From positions 62,001-126,000 of the forward strand of contig NZ_JAJEPR010000001.1 of assembly GCF_020686945.1 (NCBI RefSeq): a DNA stretch of 64,000 nt, given 5' to 3'. Source of the DNA: Limivivens faecihominis (GTDB taxonomy: Bacteria; Bacillota; Clostridia; Lachnospirales; Lachnospiraceae). Under the pieces are notes generated by a model. The model saw only the letters and a program-made list of their open reading frames with translations, had not been told where the DNA came from and searched no databases. The position numbers and the translations under genes are program-made. Positions 24,516-32,620 of the stretch are shown here, one piece after another. How positions within the stretch are numbered: position 1 is the first letter of the stretch; the number at the start of each line of letters is the position of its first letter.

Positions 24516-25761
24516 GCAATTCCTCCATTCTTTTCTGATATTCCAGTTGTCCATAGAATCCATTTACGCGATGCGCCACCTGAAGCAGTTCTTCCGTGTG
24601 GTATCTTTCTTGTAAATGGAATGAATCAGATTGTTCAATATAGCTGTTATACGATATTATCTTCTGCGCCCGTTCACGGCGCAGTGTTCCATCACGCTTC
24701 AGTTCTCTATATCCACGGATCAGCTGTCGTCTTGCCCTTTTGAATACGCGCCGCCGGATCGTGATGTGTGTTCTGCTGATTCTGTATCCTGCCATGTCCA
24801 GCATCGGTACGCCCCTTTGCCCCGGACGTGGCAGGTTCCGCCTTCGCTTTTCTTCTTCAATCGGCAACAGCTTGATAATTCCTGTCGTTTCTTTTATTTG
24901 CAAGTGCTGATTCTTTGTCATCCACTTGTCCAATGCTTTCACTGCCCGCTGTTCTCCTTTTATGGATCCGGATCCTATCGAAAAATCATCCATAAATGTT
25001 CCGCAGCGTATAACATACGGTATCTTTTTCCCTCTTCGCGTCGATCCCAGTGTATACAGATAGCGGATCGCATACGACATCACAAAATTAAAGAGCCATG
25101 CATCAAGATACCCGCCGATGATCAGATGCCCGCCCGGTGCGACGCTCTTTAAATATTTCAGCAGTCCGATCGCATATCTTGCTTTCGGGATTTCCATCAT
25201 CACCAGATCTATACATACATCATATTGAAGTGAAGCATATGCATGTACAACATCTGTTTTTCTCACATATTCTATTCCCAGCGATTCCTTCAGGAAATAA
25301 CGCAACATCTGATCTTTCAGCATTGTCTGCCCGTGTCCCGGAATGCTTGCGTGTTGCGTCGGAAGCAATCGTGCCTGAATCAATGGTTCTATCATCAGTT
25401 TCGTAATATGACCGATCAGCTGATGCATAATACACAGCAGTGCAATGTCCCTGATCTTTCCCGTCATTCCATCCGGACGCTGCCGGATCGTCACTGGTTC
25501 CATATCGTCCGGTTCTATTCCGTGATCGACCAGATCTTCCACAATCCCAAGCATTGCCAAGCCAATCGCTTCAACAGCTTCATTTTTGTACTTCCACGAT
25601 CCGGATAAATCATCTATTTTTATATCGTCGCGTGGAATTCCTGCATACTTTTCGATAAACGTCAGTACATCGTTTCTTCTCCATTTTCCTTTGAAGCATT
25701 CGACAACTGCCTGTTCACACAGCTGTCTGCCTAACTTTTTATATCTCTTTTTATGTGCCAT
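24367..25761 (-). CDS. Reverse transcriptase of a diversity-generating retroelement
   Basis: A 464-aa frame whose last 45 or so residues overlap the next gene and look unselected. RT motifs: catalytic Asp170 in RKTDVVHAYASLQ, the catalytic pair in CGTFMDDFSIG (F256-M-D-D259) in place of YxDD, and the motif E-like MAGYRISRTHITIRRR (323-338). In most DGR RTs motif 4 reads (I/V/L)GxxxSQ; here the matching segment is IIGGYLDAW (214-222), which is unusual. It is assigned to a DGR because TR and VR repeats lie directly upstream. It would copy TR RNA with errors at adenines and deliver the cDNA to the VR. Confidence 0.9.
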   Translation of the reverse strand: MAHKKRYKKLGRQLCEQAVVECFKGKWRRNDVLTFIEKYAGIPRDDIKIDDLSGSWKYKNEAVEAIGLAMLGIVEDLVDHGIEPDDMEPVTIRQRPDGMTGKIRDIALLCIMHQLIGHITKLMIEPLIQARLLPTQHASIPGHGQTMLKDQMLRYFLKESLGIEYVRKTDVVHAYASLQYDVCIDLVMMEIPKARYAIGLLKYLKSVAPGGHLIIGGYLDAWLFNFVMSYAIRYLYTLGSTRRGKKIPYVIRCGTFMDDFSIGSGSIKGEQRAVKALDKWMTKNQHLQIKETTGIIKLLPIEEEKRRRNLPRPGQRGVPMLDMAGYRISRTHITIRRRVFKRARRQLIRGYRELKRDGTLRRERAQKIISYNSYIEQSDSFHLQERYHTEELLQVAHRVNGFYGQLEYQKRMEELHDLLERRCRSEARKGNDGKSSGWRNDRQNGGQYQGILSGRRKGSEDVPF

Positions 25762-26178
25762 CTTATTTTTACTTTATGTGTGAAGCGGCTTTCGGTTGCG
25801 GCAGATCCTTGAATCAGGATCCGTCTTATTACTACTTGCCGCACGCATAACCCACGGTTATACATGCCAGTTTCCCGGCTTCCGGTTTTACTGATTTTCG
25901 CTTATGCGCGGATATACAGACGCATTTCAGCAAGTTTTCACCTGCCTTCATAAATACATAAATTCGCGGACGACTGTTCCAGTTCGAGTTACCCGGCGCA
26001 TTGTTGCCATTCTCCGCAGCCAGACCAGCATTCCCGCCATTGTTCAAGTTCGCAAAACGCCACGGACAGCGAACCCCGGCGGAGTTGGTACCGTAGAAAG
26101 CCGATCCCGCGCCTGCATACCCTTTTTATTTTCTTTTCCTGCTAGGCGTGTATGAGTGGTCTTGCCCCTCTGGTCTGC
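25762..26178 (-). ncRNA. DGR template RNA region (TR plus structured spacer)
   Basis: The 417 bp between the target gene and the RT gene hold no plausible gene. On the minus strand they run from the VR hairpin through the TR (26105 to 25957) to a 195-base spacer before the RT start. The spacer contains a nested stem: outer arms 25797-25803 and 25837-25843, inner arms GATCCT (25804-25809) and AGGATC (25816-25821). In BPP-1 the spacer after the TR is needed for cDNA priming (family knowledge), so a functional RNA is likely. Confidence 0.65.
25957..26105 (-). repeat. DGR template repeat (TR)
   Basis: This 149-bp segment aligns without gaps to 26214-26362 at a constant offset of 257 bp. Read on the minus strand it holds 11 asparagine AAY codons in the frame matching the target protein; ten of them differ in the VR. 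Of 30 adenines 20 are changed in the VR, and all 119 other bases are identical. Confidence 0.95.
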
Positions 26179-26190
26179 TTACGCAGACCA
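26171..26190 (-). promoter_or_regulatory. Cruciform-type hairpin downstream of the VR
   Basis: A perfect 8-bp stem (TGGTCTGC with GCAGACCA) with a four-base loop reading GTAA on the coding strand, a GNRA-type tetraloop. It lies 23 bp past the VR. BPP-1-type DGRs need a hairpin of this size and position for efficient retrohoming (family knowledge). The TAA of the loop is the target gene's stop codon. Confidence 0.85.
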
Positions 26191-27888
26191 TTCACCCCGC
26201 TTTTTACCCGCGCCACAAAGCCGCGGACGACTGCCCCAGTACGAGCCACCCGGCGCATCGTCGCCATCCTCCGCAGCCAGACCAGCAACCCCGCCAGCGT
26301 TCAAGCCCGCAAAACGCCACGGACAGCGAACCCCGGCGGAGCCGGTACCGCAGAAAGCCGATTTAAAATAAGTCGTCGAAGATCCGCCGATCAACTTCGG
26401 AAACAACACACCCAGCTTTGACTTGATAAATGCTTTCACATAGTTCCATCCGGACGGCATACCGGAATATACAATGCCTGTATCTTCGTAGTCCGCTGTG
26501 ATTGATCCCGACAGTTTCTGACTGTCGCGGCACTGATACACAGTGTAATCAAACCCGCCCGCTTCATTTGCAGTCGTATCATACAGTGGATCCAGCCCGA
26601 TCGTATACGATCCGTCCAAAACTTCTACACCAGCAACACGAAGCGGTGTCTTTCCTGCCGTCAAGCTGAATGTGCATCCGTCTTTATGTCCCGGCAATGC
26701 TTCTGTTGCGCCCGAATGCCACGGCATAGTTGAAATACACGTTGTTGCTGTCGTTGTGATCGTTCCGCTGATGTCAAGATTGATCGCTGTGTATTCTGTT
26801 CCGCCGACTGTTACCTTTTCGATTGAAGATACTTTCACCAGATCCGCAAGGTTACGCATCCATGCATTCCATCTGTCTTTATTCGACTGTGCGCCCATAT
26901 CGCCAACCGATACCGTTGATCCGACAATGAATCCTGCTGCCTGACTTGCAGACAGAAGAACCCTTTTCACATTTTCTTCCGGTAACGCCGCCATGTACTG
27001 ATAGTTGTAACTTGTGCATCCTTCGGCAATGTTTGAGTTTTCCAGATCAAAATGTCTTAACTGCCACATACGAAGAATCCATCTTGTATCGCAGTCATTC
27101 CACAGTCCTTCATAAATTGTTTTCTGTCGTGCCTTCTGGATCCCTGCCGTTGCTGATGCGAAGTTATATGCCTTGATCCCTGCGCCGGATGTCAACGCGC
27201 CTTTGCTGTCCAGACCACCAGGGAATGTTGCGTGCCATGTGATCGGTCGCTTTTTATTTTTCGGATCCACATCCCCCGCATCCGGATAATAGCCGGATCC
27301 CCTTGTTGTTCTGAATGAAATATAATCGTATGCACCGTCATTCCATTCTTTAATCCATAATGCAAGCGCAAATGTATATACTGGTGCATCTTCACCAGTG
27401 ATGTCAAAACCGTCTTCACCTTCAAAATATGTGATGTTCATGGTTCCGTCTTCCAGTGACAGCGCGTTTGCTCTGATATACCATGTCATCGGATCTTCAT
27501 CCGCCCAGTCCTCGACCGCTTCAGTATTTTCTGTACATAGCTGTGCTGCCACTTTATCTGCCAGATCATCCATCGGTGTCATTTTTGTTATTCCTGATAC
27601 TGACGGATCATAGCTTCGCAGTGTATACGTCTTTCCATTCCATGCCTGCGCTGCTGCTGTTGCAAACCGTGAAAGTAATTTATACTTGTCTGTTTCTCCT
27701 GCTGCCAGCGCACGCGGATACCATGACCAGAAAACCCGTGTTGTATTTGTTCCGTCAAGTAATTGTCTGCACGCAGCGTCAAGTGCTTCCGCCGAATTCT
27801 GTCCGCCATTCAGTGCGATCGCTTCCAATGCCGCCGCCATTCTCTCATGCTGTGCATAAGACGGAAATGATAAATCAATTCCTTCCAT
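26179..27888 (-). CDS. Tail-tip receptor-binding protein, DGR target
   Basis: A 569-aa protein. The first 400 residues are a phage structural region of unrecognised fold. The last 60 residues carry the variable repeat (residues 510-558), with the pattern RCPWRFAGLNAGG ... SYWGSRPRLC expected of a C-type-lectin fold used by DGR variable proteins. Variable positions include C513, G516, G528, A531, V534, D541, D543-D544, G548, Y550 and G552 (approximate numbering). It follows the BppU-type gene by 17 bp and is last in the tail module, as expected for a host-recognition protein. GGAGG precedes the ATG. Confidence 0.9.
   Translation of the reverse strand: MEGIDLSFPSYAQHERMAAALEAIALNGGQNSAEALDAACRQLLDGTNTTRVFWSWYPRALAAGETDKYKLLSRFATAAAQAWNGKTYTLRSYDPSVSGITKMTPMDDLADKVAAQLCTENTEAVEDWADEDPMTWYIRANALSLEDGTMNITYFEGEDGFDITGEDAPVYTFALALWIKEWNDGAYDYISFRTTRGSGYYPDAGDVDPKNKKRPITWHATFPGGLDSKGALTSGAGIKAYNFASATAGIQKARQKTIYEGLWNDCDTRWILRMWQLRHFDLENSNIAEGCTSYNYQYMAALPEENVKRVLLSASQAAGFIVGSTVSVGDMGAQSNKDRWNAWMRNLADLVKVSSIEKVTVGGTEYTAINLDISGTITTTATTCISTMPWHSGATEALPGHKDGCTFSLTAGKTPLRVAGVEVLDGSYTIGLDPLYDTTANEAGGFDYTVYQCRDSQKLSGSITADYEDTGIVYSGMPSGWNYVKAFIKSKLGVLFPKLIGGSSTTYFKSAFCGTGSAGVRCPWRFAGLNAGGVAGLAAEDGDDAPGGSYWGSRPRLCGAGKKRGEWSA
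26214..26362 (-). repeat. DGR variable repeat (VR)
   Basis: The VR differs from the TR at 20 sites, all adenines in the TR coding strand: 16 A-to-G, two A-to-C and two A-to-T. Resulting residue changes include Asn to Gly (four), Asn to Asp (three), and Asn to Ala, Val and Tyr (one each). Because most mutable codons are AAY, no change can create a stop codon there. The 3' edge keeps the CGTCCGCG block shared with the TR. Confidence 0.95.
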
Positions 27889-27905
27889 TCTTCTTTTCCT
27901 CCTGT

Positions 27906-28670
27906 TTACTCCTTGATCGGTGTTAATGCCAGATGCGGGATCCCCCGTTCTGTATAAATTGCATATGCATATTTGATATTTTCATCTTTATCCAACATAT
28001 ATGACGCTTCATTGATCTGCCCCGCAATTTTTACAGCTTCATTCGCCTTATCCAGAACTTCATTCGCCTGCTTCTGTCTTTCCTGTTCTGCCGTGACGCG
28101 ATCACTTTCTGCTGACACTCTGCTTTTTTCCGCGTTCACACGACCTGTTTCTGCCTGCACTCTGGCTTCCTCTGCCTTCACGCGACCTGTTTCTGCCTGC
28201 ACTCTGGCTTCCTCTGCCTTCACACGTTTCGTTTCCTGATCAGCATACTGTTTCATTGTCTTATCGAAGATAGAAAGTTCATCGCCCGAAACGATCGCAT
28301 CTTCATCTTTCACCTTTGCTTCAATCTCTATTTCAAAAGTGACCGATGTTACCACCTGCATCAGATCTGAAGATTTCACTTCCACTTCACACAATGCCGT
28401 TCCCGCTGCTGCCAGTGCCTGACTGTCCAATTCCACCATCACAACATTGTCCGTGAATTCACACGGTGTATATACCCTGTGTCTATCTGGTTTTCTGATG
28501 AAAGCTGTGACGCTGGATCCTGCCGGGATCGTGTACGGTTTCCCATGATTCAGTAGTACGGTTTCGACATATCTTGTTGCCCGATCTCCCTGTTTTGCAG
28601 ACACCATATACTGTTTTGTCCCGCCCGACATTTCGATTTCAATTCGCTGAATTACTTTTCCAAGTGCCAC
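27906..28670 (-). CDS. Baseplate upper protein, BppU type
   Basis: A 254-aa protein with an N-terminal beta-sandwich domain typical of BppU_N (KQGDRATRYVETVLLNHGKP, then VTAFIRKPD). It continues into a long trimeric-type coiled coil built from 14-residue repeats (RVKAEEARVQAETG) at about residues 145-205. It starts with GTG at 28670 after AGGAGGG. It would connect the tail tip to the receptor-binding protein encoded directly downstream. Confidence 0.85.
   Translation of the reverse strand: MALGKVIQRIEIEMSGGTKQYMVSAKQGDRATRYVETVLLNHGKPYTIPAGSSVTAFIRKPDRHRVYTPCEFTDNVVMVELDSQALAAAGTALCEVEVKSSDLMQVVTSVTFEIEIEAKVKDEDAIVSGDELSIFDKTMKQYADQETKRVKAEEARVQAETGRVKAEEARVQAETGRVNAEKSRVSAESDRVTAEQERQKQANEVLDKANEAVKIAGQINEASYMLDKDENIKYAYAIYTERGIPHLALTPIKE
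28141..28223 (-). repeat. 42-bp tandem repeat inside the BppU coiled coil
   Basis: Two near-identical 42-bp units (28141-28182 and 28183-28223) encode the duplicated 14-residue unit RVQAETGRVKAEEA of the shaft. Degenerate versions flank them. Copy-number change here would alter shaft length. Confidence 0.75.
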
Positions 28671-28686
28671 TGTCTTCCCTCCTTTT

Positions 28687-30201
28687 CTATAATCCGAGTT
28701 TGTTCAGGATCTGCTGCATTGTCACTTCGGATCCATCTGATTTTATGAATTTCACCCCATGCCTGAATATCGCATCAAACGTAAAATCCACTGCGTTTTC
28801 CACGGTTGCCTTCGATCCAAAAGCCACACCGCGCCCACCATGCAAAAAATGCATTGCATATACCGCTGTTGATACGAAGTCAATGACCGTCACTGTATTG
28901 AATGTATCTTTCAGCACATAACGAACATCATATGAAAATTCTGTATTCAGATCCCCGCCGCAAACAGTTGTCGCTTCCCCGATCGGAAGTTCTTTTACTG
29001 CTGACGTATATGCGCCCTGACTTGAAAGTTTATACTGCATCTGAAGTGTTGCTTTATTCTTTCCGTTGCAGGTTGAATATGTGCTGTCTGTCGTCGCTAA
29101 AAAGTATGTGCCTTCATTTTCCAGTGTTCCATCCTGTCCGCACCTCATAGAATCCACCTGAATCGTCGGCGGATTATATTCCACTACTGTCACTTTTGCA
29201 GTTTTTTCTGCCGTCCGTCCTCTTGTATCACGAATCTTCACTGTCACGTCCATGATCCCATAGTCTTCCAACATATATGACTGTGGCAATGCAGAAGGCG
29301 TTCCATAATATGTCCTGTCATTCAGTTCCATATTGACTGATACAATATCCGCGCCATATGACTTTGTGATATTCGCTGCTGTAATGGCTATATTGCTGTT
29401 ATGTTCCACGAACATCCCCCACGCCGCAGGGACACGCCCTTTTGTATCTGCGATGGATATAGAATTGATCACCGGGACGCAATCATCCGGGACTGTCGCC
29501 CTCACCGCAGTATCCCTTGATTGATATACCTGCGATCCAAACAACACCTGAACTGAAAGTATGCAGGAACCCGCTGTACTGTTTTTTATCTCTTCATTCC
29601 AGCTTTTCGGTATAGTATAGCTTGTATTGATCCTTGTCGCTCCGGACGTTTTTTTGTCCAGCGTATACGACTTTGATCCAATCGCCCACTTGAATCTGTA
29701 CGTTGCATCAGATGACAGTTTCACAGAAAATAGTGAATCTTCATCTGCATTTTCTATATTGATAGGAACTGCCGTCTTTCCATCAATTTCAAATTCCGAA
29801 GCCCCCGGATCGAATCCGTATGGTACAAATGATCCCAGATCGTAAAATGAGAAGGTCATTTCTGTTCCTTCTTGTGTCGGATTCTGACCGTATACAATTT
29901 TGAAGAATGGCTTTCTAATTGTCAGCTTTGTTCCAATGTTCAGTGTTGCTTTTTTTACCCATGTTCCTTGTGCTACGATGGTATTTAATGTAAAGTAGGA
30001 ATGCACTGTCCATCTGTATTGTTTTCCATCAATGATCATGACCGATGGCATATCTTCTTTTTTTACGCCCAGCAGCCAGTCGTCTTCATTTTGCGTGAAC
30101 GTTACGGATGTGATTGTTGTTACATCTCCGCTGACATTCCCGGTGAAGACAGCGTTCGCATATATACTTGTGACTGGTACTTCTCTTCTTGTCGTACTCA
30201 T
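28687..30201 (-). CDS. Phage minor structural protein, DUF859 type
   Basis: A 504-aa protein of repeated beta-sandwich segments (VPVINSISIADTKGR, then DVTVKIRDTRGRTAEKTA, then NPPTIQVDSMRCGQDG). The C-terminal motif HGGRGVAFGSKAT is characteristic of DUF859 siphovirus tail proteins. Its start overlaps the upstream tail gene as ATGA, so the two are translationally coupled. It is probably part of the tail tip or side fibres. Confidence 0.8.
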   Translation of the reverse strand: MSTTRREVPVTSIYANAVFTGNVSGDVTTITSVTFTQNEDDWLLGVKKEDMPSVMIIDGKQYRWTVHSYFTLNTIVAQGTWVKKATLNIGTKLTIRKPFFKIVYGQNPTQEGTEMTFSFYDLGSFVPYGFDPGASEFEIDGKTAVPINIENADEDSLFSVKLSSDATYRFKWAIGSKSYTLDKKTSGATRINTSYTIPKSWNEEIKNSTAGSCILSVQVLFGSQVYQSRDTAVRATVPDDCVPVINSISIADTKGRVPAAWGMFVEHNSNIAITAANITKSYGADIVSVNMELNDRTYYGTPSALPQSYMLEDYGIMDVTVKIRDTRGRTAEKTAKVTVVEYNPPTIQVDSMRCGQDGTLENEGTYFLATTDSTYSTCNGKNKATLQMQYKLSSQGAYTSAVKELPIGEATTVCGGDLNTEFSYDVRYVLKDTFNTVTVIDFVSTAVYAMHFLHGGRGVAFGSKATVENAVDFTFDAIFRHGVKFIKSDGSEVTMQQILNKLGL

Positions 30202-31904
30202 ACTTTTACTACCTCGAATATTCCATCATCGTCGATCAGCTGTCTGTATTCCTGTTTCCGTTTTTGCCTTTTGGCGCTCTGTGTTGCCGTTTCTTCCACC
30301 TGCTCCGCTTCTCTCCATTTCACGCCCATCCCGTACTGCGTGGATATGAAATCAAAGTATCCGCCGTCGTCTGCTGCTCCGACTGACCACCTTCGCACCG
30401 CTTCGACATTTTCAATGTGTAGCTTGTTGTACTGCACATATGCCACTGGAACGCCTTCCTGCCTGAATTCAAGTCTTTTGTCGGATAGCAATGTCGAAAA
30501 CGGCAGTACCCCGCCATCTTGCTTTTTTCCGATCTCCATTCCATCATCCGTGTAATGGAAATATGTTTCATTCTCTCTTCTGAATTCTTCCAGTTCGTCG
30601 CCCTGCGATGTCACAGTTTCTTCGACCGACTTAATAGACATATCAAATGAATTTGAAGTCTGATTCAGTGCTGTTGAATATTCATTTGTCATTCTTTCAA
30701 TGGTCTTTTCATTCAGTTGCGAAGCATAGTCTTTCGCTTCCTGTTCTGCTGCATAGGTCAGATCCCTTTGTTCTGTTCTGACCTGTTGAACCGATGTCAT
30801 AATCCCGCTTTCTGAAGATTTAATTGCAGCCTGTGCCTGTTCGATTGTCCAGTATCCTTCATTCAGCGTTTTCTTTGTCCTTGCCTGTGCCTGATCCACT
30901 GCATCGGACTTCATTTTTTCCTCTGTTTCTTCCTGAAGCTGTGCAAAACTCTTTGTCACATTAGAAAGTTCACAGGTGTTTTTATCCGGATGCTGCGGAT
31001 ATTCCGTCATCTTCACGATCCGCTGTTTTTCTTTTATAGCTTCCGTTTTTGAAATCAGATGCACCGTATCACCGATGTCATATTCCAGAATGCTGTATTC
31101 CTTTTTCTGTGATGCTAGATCCGCAACGTCAGCAGTATATGCTGTATACGGCTTCGATGCTGTGTCCAGCTTCGCAGTTGCATCTTCGATCAGATTTTCA
31201 GTGATGGTGTATCGTTCATCTTTCCAATAGCGCGGAATCACTTTATCTGAATACTGATGATTGTCAATATACGGAACCCCCAGCATAATTTCCGGTGTGA
31301 TCCCATCTTTTCCCACTGGATAAATCCTTGTATAGAAATCATATGTATCTGATTTCAATGTCAATTTCCGCAGGTTTAATCCTTCTATGAAATACGCTCC
31401 GCGATCCATTCCGATCGCTTCATATAGGTCTATTCTCTTCTGGATGTTGTCGATCTTGCATTCGCATCTGTATGTGTCCATAACCTCCTGAAGTACATCC
31501 CAAGCATTGCACGTTTCATCAATGCTGACTGTTCTTCGCTTTGTTACTGTACAAATTCCAACCGTCCAACCTGTTCCATCAAAAGCGAATTCCAAGCAGG
31601 CGCGCGCCGTCTGTGTTACACTCTCAAATCCGTACAGAAATTCCTGTGATTCCAGTTCTTCTATATTCAGCTGTGCTACATAACTGTTTTTATTTTCTCC
31701 TGTTTTTATTTCCTTCAGAACATATTCATCATCTTTTGTCCTGATATAATATTCAGCCCGCAGACTTTCAATTTCTGATCCTGTTTTCGGATAACTGAAT
31801 GAAATCTGTTTATCTCCGGATGATAATGTTTTTTCAATTTTTAGATCATCCGGATCATCTATTCCTGCAATTCTCCTGTGCTGATCATCATATATCTGAA
31901 GCAT
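30198..31904 (-). CDS. Tail-associated protein with prophage endopeptidase-tail domain
   Basis: A 568-aa protein. The N-terminal 370 residues match the Tal/gp18-type baseplate hub (MLQIYDDQHRRIAGIDDPDD, then FYTRIYPVGKDGITPEI). The C-terminal part is a long helical region (residues 330-470) followed by a small beta domain. It lies directly after Dit in transcription order, the standard siphovirus position. I see no obvious peptidase active site. Confidence 0.85.
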   Translation of the reverse strand: MLQIYDDQHRRIAGIDDPDDLKIEKTLSSGDKQISFSYPKTGSEIESLRAEYYIRTKDDEYVLKEIKTGENKNSYVAQLNIEELESQEFLYGFESVTQTARACLEFAFDGTGWTVGICTVTKRRTVSIDETCNAWDVLQEVMDTYRCECKIDNIQKRIDLYEAIGMDRGAYFIEGLNLRKLTLKSDTYDFYTRIYPVGKDGITPEIMLGVPYIDNHQYSDKVIPRYWKDERYTITENLIEDATAKLDTASKPYTAYTADVADLASQKKEYSILEYDIGDTVHLISKTEAIKEKQRIVKMTEYPQHPDKNTCELSNVTKSFAQLQEETEEKMKSDAVDQAQARTKKTLNEGYWTIEQAQAAIKSSESGIMTSVQQVRTEQRDLTYAAEQEAKDYASQLNEKTIERMTNEYSTALNQTSNSFDMSIKSVEETVTSQGDELEEFRRENETYFHYTDDGMEIGKKQDGGVLPFSTLLSDKRLEFRQEGVPVAYVQYNKLHIENVEAVRRWSVGAADDGGYFDFISTQYGMGVKWREAEQVEETATQSAKRQKRKQEYRQLIDDDGIFEVVKV

Positions 31905-31918
31905 ATATCATCCCCCCT

Positions 31919-32617
31919 TTATAACCACATCGGGGAATACCTAACTGTTACCCTTGCGCCATTCGTTGAAAACGTAAGGTCATTTCTTCCCGTTTTCAGT
32001 TTAGGGAACGCCCACAGATCCACGGATCCGAAAGCGTTATCCCTTTCCTTTGTTATTTTTCCGGTCTTCCCGTTAATCACAATCGTTTCGTCATTCATCA
32101 GGCTTTCAATAGTGTACGGTTCCCCGTTTAGTGTTATCTTATAGTTTGTCAGATCCGCTTTTGCTGTCACTTCAATAATGCAAGGTGTATCCCGGCTTCC
32201 TTCTGCGTACAGCTTTCCTTCCAGTTCCTGATCAAATATCCCTTCTGCTTCATCGTCAAAAAAGAATCCATCAAATTCTAATGTCAGAATTCTTTTTTCC
32301 TTTTCAAGCGTTTTTTCGTAATCATCGCCAGCCAGAAAACCTTTGTATTTTCCTTTGAATCCTCTGATTTCTTCCATAATGCAGGATGACCTGAAATTCT
32401 GCATAAAAGATGACATTGTTCTTTCCAGTGTCGCCCTGTTCTTTCCCCTGAAGTATATGGTCATTGTCATAGAACCCAGTGGAATATCTGTGTCGTACTC
32501 TGTCGGAAGAAGTGCTTTTGACATCATTTCATAGTTTGCCGTCATCTTCGGGGGCTTTGTTTCTGCCGTCAGTAATGTCGCCCCGTATCTTCTGACGTCA
32601 ATCCCGTTTATGATCAT
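31919..32617 (-). CDS. Distal tail protein (Dit)
   Basis: A 232-aa protein starting MIINGIDVRRYGATLL, with a central GKYKGFLAGDDYEKTLEKEK segment and a C-terminal galectin-like beta domain (TLNGEPYTIESLMNDETIVI). This is the Dit plan: a hexameric hub connecting tail tube and Tal. The gene lies between the tape measure and Tal genes. Confidence 0.85.
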   Translation of the reverse strand: MIINGIDVRRYGATLLTAETKPPKMTANYEMMSKALLPTEYDTDIPLGSMTMTIYFRGKNRATLERTMSSFMQNFRSSCIMEEIRGFKGKYKGFLAGDDYEKTLEKEKRILTLEFDGFFFDDEAEGIFDQELEGKLYAEGSRDTPCIIEVTAKADLTNYKITLNGEPYTIESLMNDETIVINGKTGKITKERDNAFGSVDLWAFPKLKTGRNDLTFSTNGARVTVRYSPMWL

Positions 32618-32620
32618 GTT

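Noticed and set aside
25832..26047. A 71-codon minus-strand frame that starts in the TR and runs into the spacer
   Set aside because: It has no ribosome binding site; its first part is simply the TR read in the target frame, and the rest is structured spacer.
26152..26421. Plus-strand frames across the VR
   Set aside because: They are antisense to the target gene and arise from its Gly/Ala-rich codons; there is no start signal.
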